A stretch of 64,000 nt of DNA from Vesta saturnalis (taxonomy: Eukaryota > Arthropoda > Insecta > Coleoptera > Lampyridae), in contig JARFJB010000650.1 of assembly GCA_036346205.1 (NCBI GenBank), forward strand, positions 1,405,001 through 1,469,000, read 5' to 3'. Below the pieces are notes generated by a model, which saw only the letters and a list, made by a program, of their open reading frames with translations, did not search any database and was not told the DNA's origin. Position numbers and translations under genes: made by a program. Positions 42,878-52,285 of the stretch are shown here, piece after piece; the first letter of the stretch is position 1, and every line of letters starts with the position of its first letter.

Positions 42878-43254
42878 AAATCTTTACTCATTATTTACTA
42901 TACTTTAGCTGAATTGATCTCATTTACAGGCACGTTTGAGATCTAAAAAAACAATGCATTATTCATTCATTATTTGCTGTGCTTTCGATCAATATATACA
43001 GATTTGAGTTATCTTAAAAAACAATAGGTACATCATAAAGTAGACATGGTGACTAGTTCCATATGAGAAGGTCTAAATCAGTGGTATATAATCTGAAATA
43101 AGTTTTTGTTCAAAAATTAGAATGCAATGCAAAAGTGATATCTAGCATTAAGTTAAATAAGTTCTTTTTTTCCATTATAATGTATTTGTGATGTTCACCA
43201 GTGTACATTCAAAGGTGGTCAGCAAAAATGGTGTACCTGACTTGTGCCAATTGC

Positions 43255-43560
43255 TTAACACCTTCCATTTGAAATGTCACATTCCTCCCTGCTATCCGAT
43301 TTTGCAATGGGATTTAATTCAGAGTGGTACAAAGGGAGACGAAGGACAGCATGGCCATTTTCAACTACTAGCTTGTCTAGAACGGTTTCTTCAGCAACAC
43401 ATTCTTGTAATTGGGATAATGGCATTGTCATCGTTCCTTCTTTTTCTTTTTTCATAAATTGGTACACATTGTAGATAATTTGCCGCCCTTGGCTATGAAT
43501 TACCTTTCGATTATTCATTTTCAACCTGACAACAAAATTCATACATTATTGCCTGTTTCA
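43255..43560 (-). pseudogene. IS630-like transposase, N-terminus joined to C-terminal motif
   Basis: A 95-codon minus-strand frame (43542-43255) begins with the family's N-terminal helix region (SQGRQIIYNVYQFMKKE, PLSQLQECVAEET). It then passes directly to RLPLYHSELNPIAK, the C-terminal DDE signature. About 200 residues of the catalytic core are missing, so this is an internally deleted copy of the type seen at 30.4 kb. Confidence 0.75.
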
Positions 43561-44329
43561 AACCACTCATGTCAATATAAACAAAAAGATCATTAAACGG
43601 TCATCTAAACAGTTTTTACTCTCTGAACTGTACATTATTCTCGTAACCAAATTGAGGTTAAAAAGCAAAATTTGTTTTAAACATTACTTTTGGTATATAA
43701 AAGCACTTACAAAACTTGAATTTGACGAGTAAATACCATGTATTGGTTTAATACACCAGAAATACGCCTTGAAAATCCAGAAAATCTGTAATATCAATTA
43801 AAAATAATAAATGATAATTTTTAACTAAATTTTTACATACCTTTAGTCTTAAGAAAGACTAAATTGGAATTATTGAAGTTTTTGTACGTCTACATAATAC
43901 GCAATTCGTCATTCACCAAAGTTTTTGTCATTTATGGTAGTTTTAATATCTGCATTTACGCCACTGGACATAGCACAATTTTCATTGAATGGATGCGGAC
44001 CAGTAGTACTGTTCTAGGAGAGGCACGGTCAAACAATGATGATCGCACTGTACATTAAGTTTATTCATTTGCCGATTTGCGTTAGGCTATTTCAACTGAT
44101 AAAATTGCAAGTTCCCAGCCTGATGTTTTGAATTTAAATTTACCGCCGCCGTAGTTGTTGCACCCAAACATCAAGGGGCGATAGTGTACTCTTTTCCAAA
44201 AATGTATCTATGGGGTATAGATTATTTGTGCTAGTAATGTTGGTACCGCGTAAACAAATTAATGTAAAAAATGAATACGAATGTAACTTCAGTTAAGTAA
44301 CCCATCCAAACTTAATCGTTCTTTGATAA
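43561..44329. other. No recognised gene
   Basis: A 64-codon frame at 43864-44058 lacks motifs. No repeat edge seen until the inverted duplication starts at 44330. Confidence 0.4.
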
Positions 44330-46620
44330 TTCCTTTATTAACTAACATAATGAAATATATCAAGAATATAACAATGTAATGCACATTGTGTGTTCAATAT
44401 TTCTTACATCTTACGGTTTCTTCTTAACGTATGGTCGTGCAACATATTAGTGAAATAATAGAATAATAATAATAACGTTTATATTATCACTCAACGGCAG
44501 ACTGTAGTAGAAACTGTTGAAGCAACTCTCCATCTTTAATTGTCAGTGAAACAATCTGGTTCAACCATGTTGTGTGATCCTGGGGCTTACAAACTTTGTT
44601 AACGTTAACCAACGCCACATTATATTATATTGAAATTCCCTAGATGTAGATATTCTAATTTCCAAAATCCACAATGGACCAACGTCTTCCTAAAGTAAAA
44701 GATTCTGAAAATCTCTTAAAATCAACATAGAATTGAAATATCTATTGTGTCTCGCCACAGTAAAATTTCTGTCTAACAAATATTGAAAATAAACAGAAAA
44801 ACTAAAATCTACGGTAACCTATGATCCTTCCAATGGATTGTAAAGTATCTAAGTTTGGATCATAAGTTAAAGTGTAATTTGTTTTTCCAGTCGATGACAG
44901 CCAAAAATTTTACTGTCGCGAGGCACCTCTACAGCGTATTTTAGTACATTTTTGTTTAACTCGTTGGTACGTTATGTTGATAACCAGTAGCAGCGATATT
45001 GACATGTAGAACTTTTAAACAGGTTTTAATAACGACTGTAATACCCCAGAATACTGGGGTAATACGGTTACTTCATCGTATTCACAAAGTATTGTGATCA
45101 TATATGCATATGTTAATTGCTCCATTTACTTCTACCAAGCCCATCCAAACTTATATAAGCGTTTCCAGATGTCTGCTGAGATTGATGTGGAACTTGTTAA
45201 ACTTGAACCTAACGAGGAAGGACCAATACATTTGCTTTTAACTAATCGACATTTTATTCTTAATAATATAATAAAGGAAGATAATATCTGTACAGGTGAA
45301 GTACATAACATAAATGTTATAATAAAAAAAGAAAATGTGGGTGCAAGTGAAGTAGGTAATATAACAGAAAGTAGTATTGAACACGCTACAACTGTAGTAC
45401 CTGCCCAGAAACAAGCTGAGTGTTCAACAAACACAAAAGTAAAGTACAATTTAAAAAACCACACTTCAGAACTCAAATGTGCACAATTTAATTATTTGAC
45501 AAAATCAAAAAAAATTGTAAAACGGCATAGTTTCAAACAAGATGTTAATTATAAATGTGAACAATGTGATTTTACTACAAAATGGAAAGATTATTTATCA
45601 AAACATAGTTTAAAACATAACAATAGTGTTAATTATAAATGTGAACAATGTAATTTTATGACAAAATGGAAAGCTAGTTTAATGAGACACAGTTCAGAAC
45701 ACAATGATAGTGTTAATTATAAATGTGAACAATGTGTATATACAACGAAACGAAAAGGTAATTTTATACAGCATAGTTTAAAACACAATAATAGTATTAA
45801 TTACAAATGTAAACAATGTGATTATACAACAAAATGGAAAGATTATTTAAGGAAGCATAGTGTAAAACACAATGATAATGTTAATTATAAATGTGGACAA
45901 TGTTATTATATGACAAAATTGAAAGCTAATTTAATAAAGCATAGTTTAAAACATAATGATAATGTTAATTATAAATGTGAACAATGTGATTTTACAACAA
46001 AATGGAAAAGTAATTTAATACAGCATAGTTTAAAACACAATGATAGTGTTTATTATAAATGTGAACAATGTGATTATACAACAAAATGGAAAGGTAATTT
46101 AATAAAGCATAGTTTAAAACACAATGATAGTGTTTATTATAAATGTGAACAATGTGATTTTACAACAACATGGAAAGCTAGTTTAATACAGCACACTATA
46201 AAACACAATGATAATGTTAATTATAAATGTGAACAATGTGATTATACAACCAAATTGAAAGATTATTTAATAAAGCATGGTTTAAAACACAACGATAGTG
46301 TTAATTATAAATGTGAACACTGTGATTTTGCGACAAAATGGAAAGCTAATTTAATACGGCATAGTTTAAAACACAATGGTGGTGTTAATTATAAATGTGG
46401 ACAATGTGACTTTGCCACAAAATCTAAAGATTATTTAATAAAGCATAGTTTAAAACATAACGGTAGTGTTAATTAGAAATGTGAACAATGTGATTTTACA
46501 ACAAAATTGAAAGATTGTTTAATAGTTCATTGCTTAAACCTCACCGATAGTGTCAATTATAAATGTGAACAAAGTGATTTCAAAACAAGATGGAAAGATT
46601 ATTTAATAAAGTATAGTTAA
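44330..46620. repeat. Inverted segmental duplication, arm 2
   Basis: Reverse complement of about 27.9-29889. It includes part of the 400-bp MITE (to 44498), the foldback MITE (about 44755-44930), the leader and zinc-finger gene 3. The arm differs from arm 1 by substitutions, finger number and a 19-bp palindromic insertion near 45042-45062. Confidence 0.85.
45169..46476 (+). CDS. C2H2 zinc-finger protein, gene 3 (11 fingers)
   Basis: 435 residues from MSAEID at 45169; the open 25-codon extension upstream is the same leader as in gene 2. A TATATAAG motif lies 14 bases before the ATG, and TTTCCAG directly before it could be a splice acceptor, so the true mRNA start is unclear. The N-terminal 100 residues match genes 1 and 2 (VKLEPNEEGPIHL). 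The first finger is degenerate (CAQFN, last His replaced by Gln). Then 11 complete C-X2-C-X12-H-X3-H fingers follow with NDSVNYK-type linkers. The ORF ends at TAG 46474-46476, exactly where the conserved Tyr of the next finger should be. Sequence for about two more fingers (with lost ligands) follows in the same frame to a TAA at 46618. A nuclear DNA- or RNA-binding role is inferred from the family. Confidence 0.78.
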   Translation: MSAEIDVELVKLEPNEEGPIHLLLTNRHFILNNIIKEDNICTGEVHNINVIIKKENVGASEVGNITESSIEHATTVVPAQKQAECSTNTKVKYNLKNHTSELKCAQFNYLTKSKKIVKRHSFKQDVNYKCEQCDFTTKWKDYLSKHSLKHNNSVNYKCEQCNFMTKWKASLMRHSSEHNDSVNYKCEQCVYTTKRKGNFIQHSLKHNNSINYKCKQCDYTTKWKDYLRKHSVKHNDNVNYKCGQCYYMTKLKANLIKHSLKHNDNVNYKCEQCDFTTKWKSNLIQHSLKHNDSVYYKCEQCDYTTKWKGNLIKHSLKHNDSVYYKCEQCDFTTTWKASLIQHTIKHNDNVNYKCEQCDYTTKLKDYLIKHGLKHNDSVNYKCEHCDFATKWKANLIRHSLKHNGGVNYKCGQCDFATKSKDYLIKHSLKHNGSVN

Positions 46621-46690
46621 ATGTGAACAATATAATTTTACAACAAAATAGAAAGCTAGTTTAATCGTTAATTAAACATAGTATCCCTTT
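46477..46690 (+). pseudogene. Decayed finger tail of gene 3
   Basis: In frame after the gene 3 stop: KCEQCDFTTKLKDCLIVH with a missing last His, then KCEQSDF with a lost Cys, then TAA at 46618-46620. A further out-of-frame TGTGAACAATATAATTTTAC piece follows. Shows the array was once longer. Confidence 0.8.
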
Positions 46691-48109
46691 AAATACACGC
46701 GGTAAATTTAAAATGTGTCATTATGTAGTAGATTTTTTAATGTTGATGTTTATAAAAAAAGGAAAGTATGACAAATAATATCTATATTAATAATCATAAC
46801 TTAATTTTAATTATTTGTAACAATAGAGAAGTCTCATCGTCAACATTAATATTATACCATAATAATCTCAATGTTAAAAATTATTTTTGTAAATACATTA
46901 ACCTTCTAATACTTAACGTACAAACTTTAAACGCACACAAAATTGCACAGATTGAATCTGATATCTCCAAATCGATAGTAAATGTAATTTGCCTAACGGA
47001 AACTTGGTATAAAGATGATGCGTCCAAGTTCCTGCATTGTAAGGACTACAAATTAGTTTCGCACTTTACTAGAAAGTTGCATAATCATGGTGGAGTAGCA
47101 ATATATGCTAAACAAAATTTAGTTGTAAACACTATAGACTTGGAAAAGTTTTTTTATGAAGTGGACATTGAAATATGTGATGCAGTATGGATAATTAATA
47201 ATATGCAGTACATGATACTAACATGATATAGATCTCCCTTGGGAAATCTTACAAAATTCTTTAAGTTATTGTTTGATGTTCTAAACATTACTTACAGTAG
47301 CAGCTCCTGCATTATACTGTGTGGTAATTTCAATTTGCACTTTCACAAAAACGAAAACAGAATGTTGCGTGTTCAGGCATCTGTTACTCTCATTAACTTG
47401 TCTGAGGTAATTGTTGAACCAACCAGAAAATTAGCTATATTAGATAAGGTTTTTGTTAATTTTAATGGAAGTACAAATAAAGTACATCCTTGTACAATAC
47501 CAGATCACATTTAAAACAAACAGACTAGATAAAGATCCTGTAACTAAGTGTCACTTGACAATCACCAAGCGCTGTTATAACAGAAATTCTATTTTAGCGT
47601 TTCAAAATGCATTACGCAATGAATGATGTTCAAAACTAGAAAATTGTTATAGGTTTGACGAAGCCTTTGAATATTTTCATACCACCGTTGTACATTTTTT
47701 TAATATCTACTTTCCTCTTAACAGGTTTTCCATAAACGGTTTAATACAGATCCAGAAAGCTGGATTACCAATGGTGTGAAGAGTTCTAGTCAACTGTTAC
47801 GTGATTTATACCTACTACAAAAAAAGAATTCTGATTTAAACGACTTCTATTTAAAAAGCAAACGTAGACATAAAAAACTGGCAAAAATGTAAAATTAACT
47901 TTTTACTCTAATAAAACCAAAGTAAAGTTTGCTTGTATGTACTAATGATCCAAATGATCCAAAACAGTCCAGAAATATGTCTATGTACAGCTAATACTAC
48001 TCTTATTGACACAATACATTCTTTGTCGAAGAACCACATAGAATCATTGCAAACTTACTCATAATACAAAAGTAATAGTGCTTAAAGGGGTTCAAGGGAC
48101 TGTCCTATT

Positions 48110-48188
48110 GTCAACTATGTGTCCTTCTTGTAGATTATTTTTGTTTTTAGTGTTTACAGTTATTTAACTCTGTTTGTGGGCATTATTG

Positions 48189-48237
<49 letters not shown>

Positions 48238-48390
48238 TTATCATTGGTAGTACACATAATTAGTTATTACTCATGTTGATGGGTTGATTATATATTTATA
48301 TAAATCTTTGTATATGTGCAATATTATATAGTTTGCTCTGTAATTGGCATTTGCTGTTGGGCAATAAAGGTTATTATTATTATTATAAAA
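48110..48390 (+). mobile_element. 5'-truncated LINE 3' end
   Basis: The stretch ends GGGCAATAAAGGTTATTATTATTATTATAA, a polyadenylation-like AATAAA followed by a TTA repeat, as in the 3' ends of several insect LINEs. It interrupts the linker-to-RT part of the larger LINE. It has a TA run at 48191-48230. The left limit is uncertain. Confidence 0.55.
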
Positions 48391-49190
48391 GCAGTGTGCG
48401 GACAAGAGCACTATTAGTAAGGTATGTAACAATATGTGTGGCTTCCCTTTTTCAGAGAACGAATTACTGGAAATAACAGCGCAAATAAAAAATAGCTGTG
48501 GACCAGACAATATTCCAAGTAAATTGATAAAACAAATCCGTCAATCTCTCGTTAAACCTTTGACATATCTGATAAGCAGGTCATTTAATGAAGGTATATT
48601 TCTTACAGAACTAAAAAATATGGTAGTGCTTCCTATTCACAAAAAGAAATGACAGACGGATATGACAAACTACAGGCCTATCTCTATTAGCTCCACGTTT
48701 TCAAAGATCTTTTAGTACGCGATGTTCAATAAGTTATTGCACCATTTAGAAATTAATAACATAATCACCGACAGTCAACATGGCTTTCGAAAAAAACACT
48801 AAAATTTCTGCCATGGAATCATTTGTTAATAACATTACGGATTCTTTAAATAAAAAACAATTTGCAATGGTTATATATTGTGACCTAACTAAAGCTTTTG
48901 ATTGTGTTGATCATGTTATACTTTTAAATAAACTAGATCGGCTAGGTATTAGAGGGATCGTGAACAAGTGGTTTCAATCGAATCTGATGGATCGCACGCA
49001 ATATGTTCAAATTTTACATAAATCTAACGACATTGTAAAGCAAACCAATCTTCAACTTTACCTGTGACCGTCGGTGTCCCTCAGGGATCTATACTGGGGC
49101 CGATACTATTTCTGATATTTATCAGCGGCATAGTAGGATACGTGAAATATCCCTTGTGTTTATATGCCGATGATACATCTGCATTAGTTA

Positions 49191-51358
49191 CATGTTTAAA
49201 CGGGGAGGTGGAAGAAAAAGGAAGAAGGAAAGGATTCTCTGCTCATTCACAGATAGTGAGCACACCGAACTAGCTCAAAAATGTCGGTTCGGGCGGGGTG
49301 AGAGAAGAAAGGATGTTAAAGATGCCGGGGCCAAGAACCGCTCCCCTATGTAGAGATAGGATTCACCGCTGTCCCGACTCTTGGACAGTGGTGCAGGGTG
49401 GAATGAGCAAGGAGATTGTAGGAAAAAGGAAGTGTAAGAGGAAATAGGGAGAATAACACTGCTGTAGTGCCACAAGTTTATATTTTTAAAATAAAACAAA
49501 AACTAAATAATTGAGGATGTGGATCCCGTTAATCCACAACACAAAAAATATATATGTAAATAACCTAAATGTACAAAAAAGAAATAGTAAATACCGTTCG
49601 CAAGTAAACTACAGTTGTTCGGCACCTGCGAACCAGTAATGGTTTAATTAAAAACCCAACTTAAATAATTCCCCTTTTCAAGGGAAGGCCTTCCTTTGTA
49701 TAAACTAAAAGAGAAACATGTTTGGACGCCTTTACAAAGCGTAAATTATTACCAAATAATTAAAAAAAAACAAACAACTTGCGGTGGTTTACACAAAGAA
49801 ATATATTTTTATAGTGAGTACTAATTTTATAGCTCAGAAAGCATTGTATCTTTTAAAACAATAATGAATCTAATATCATGGAAATTTAATAAATGCATAA
49901 ATTTCAAGAGAGAAAAAAAAAGATTAATAATTAATGTCTACACCAATGCAATACAAACATATGTTCATATAACGGTAGTGAAACTACTTTTACGCATCCA
50001 AATTAAAGTGATGCTGCGCACACACAAAAATGGCAGCCAAAATAAGTACAGTTAAACGTTACTATTATAATTACAAAACAAAATGAGGGAAGTAAATAAT
50101 GGTAAAAGAACAGGTAATGAAGGTCACGTGGTTGTGAAGTGAAAGATTAAGGATACAGCAAGGTTATAGTGATAACAGGTATACAAATATAGGTTAAGAT
50201 ATTATAACAGACTAATTGGTTTAATTATTTTAGTAGGTGTACTTTAGCATTACTTATCTAAAGATTTACACAATAATTATTCAGTTAAATCTCATGTGAT
50301 AATAGAAAAAGGAATGATCTAACCTTTATATAAGCAGGTAGTAATTCTGTTCAGTCGATGCCGAATGTGTCACGATCCGGTTTGATTTTAGTTACGATTC
50401 AGAGTTAAACCAGAATGTAGATATATGGAGGTATTAGTTGAAATCAAAGTAGAAGGTACTTCGTTGAAATTAAAAGGACCAGGTAATTCGTTGAAGCTGA
50501 AAGGAGAAGGTAATTAACATTATGTAAGTAAATAATCTTTATTCGTTACCCCTTAGATGGAACGGGCCAAGTGAGAAGCTATCGAAGTGCTTTTCTTTCT
50601 TTACGAAAGCATCAATAATTTGTGTTTTGATTAAAACGTCTTCAAACGCTAGGAAAGAAGTCAATTATTACTAACAAATTAGAGAAATTCATCTGTAACT
50701 TACTCGATCTTGCCGAAGAAAATTTTTCTAAAACCGCATGTAAGCGAGCAACAAAACTTGCAGATAATAATCAGAAAAGCACCAATTGTTTTATTGCAAA
50801 TTATGCTTCTTGAAGATATATCCGATTATTTATATCGTATTATATTATAAGGAATTTTTCCAAGAAGGCATCAAAAATTTTCAGCTTGGCAAAATGGACG
50901 CCACAGGAAAGAAAAAAGACGTAACTTTTATGTTAAAATTGTATTATTCAAAATCTAATGTTATCAATATGTTATCTATATCAGTAAATGCCCAAAAATT
51001 ATAAATTGTGATTTCTCCACTAACGCCATCTAGAGAGGACTTCTGAAAGCTTGTAATATAGTTCACCTTAATTACCTATATTTTAGGATACGTCACTAGA
51101 GGGAGTAAAAATGCAGATTTTAAATGAAATATTATTTAAATGTGAATTTATAACGTTTGAATAATCAAACGTACGATAGTTTATATTAGGCTAATACTAA
51201 AATTACTTAGAAATATTATGTAGTTCAGGTTATGAACAGAAACAACGTAAGCATTTCTAGAAAGAAGGTTTGAGTAAATATGTACAACTTGTACAAAAAT
51301 TTATAGAAAAGTACCAAAGTAACTTAAATATCCAAAACACAAATTATTTCGTTACAGT
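49191..51358. mobile_element. 2.17 kb insertion of unknown family inside the LINE RT
   Basis: CATTAGTTA occurs at 49182-49190 and again at 51359-51367, bracketing 2168 bp that interrupts RT sequence between the YADDT motif and its downstream part. A 9-bp target duplication would suit a Mutator-like element, but I see no clear terminal inverted repeats (CATGTTTAAACGG... and ...ATTTCGTTACAGT). Short frames at 49275-49499 (minus), 49864-50055 and 50786-51004 show no known domain. An LTR retrotransposon derivative is another possibility. Confidence 0.6.
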
Positions 51359-52147
51359 CATTAGTTAGAATTTTAGAGAATTAAGGTATAAAGCAAACAA
51401 TTTATTAAATGATTTAAGCGAATGGTTTACTAACAATAAATTAGATGTGAATGTAACTAAAACAAATTTTATGTTATTTCGTTCTTGTCATTATAAAAAT
51501 AATACTAACATCCAGCTTAAACTCAATGCAACAAGCTTGGAGCAACAAAACGTTGTAAATTTCTTGGGCTTACAACTAGATGAATATCTTGCCCGGAAAT
51601 CATACTGCATGTCTTTAATTAAAAAAATAAATACAGTCTTTTATCAAATAAAAAATTTAAAGTATTTTTTTACCACTAAATGTCTTAATTTTCTTCCATT
51701 ATGGTCACGTCCATTCAAAACTGTTGTATGGAATCTGTTTCTGGGGATCGTCAACATTGCACATGAAGTATTTCTTGCTCAAGAAAGAATAATACGATGT
51801 ATAACCGGTATTAAGTATAATGAATTTTGCAAACCTTACTCTATAAAGTTTAATATTTTACCTTTGCCTAGTATGTTCTGTGCTGCTGTTATGTATATTG
51901 CAACAAAAATAAATTAAAACTATCACACTTATGACACACGAGGCAAAAACGATTACCATAACACACTAAATATATTAAATGTTACAAAACAGACTCCTTC
52001 CTCTTTGGGGGTAACACTGTTCAGCATATTACCTCAGAAAATAAAGCAGATCTACCTTATTGTTGGAACATTGCGTTTATGGTATTGAGGAGTTTAATAC
52101 AATTGTTAGATAGAAATAAATACTGTAAATAAGGTTAGTTCACTCTT

Positions 52148-52279
<132 letters not shown>

Positions 52280-52285
52280 GAGATC

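Larger units (their letters stand above)
46768..51917 (+). pseudogene. LINE (Jockey/I-like) pseudogene: endonuclease + reverse transcriptase, with two insertions
   Basis: A non-LTR retrotransposon ORF2 in pieces. Endonuclease: LNVQTLNAHKIAQIE, ICLTETW and HGGVAIYAK (46900-47110), then GNFNLHF and the TRK...D tail (47239-47514). The linker is decayed (47515-48100). RT: SCGPDNIPSKLIK (about 48490), CDLTKAFDCVDH (about 48880), GVPQGSILGPILF and YADDT with the catalytic Asp pair (about 49075-49175). After a 2.2 kb insertion the ORF continues: LLNDLSEWFTNNKLDVNVTKTNF, then KFLGLQLD-type and IKNLKYFFTT motifs to 51917. Stops at 47225, 48652 and 49065, and frame changes throughout. A 3'-LINE tail is inserted at about 48.1-48.39 kb. 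No endonuclease N-terminus or ORF1 is visible. Confidence 0.9.
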
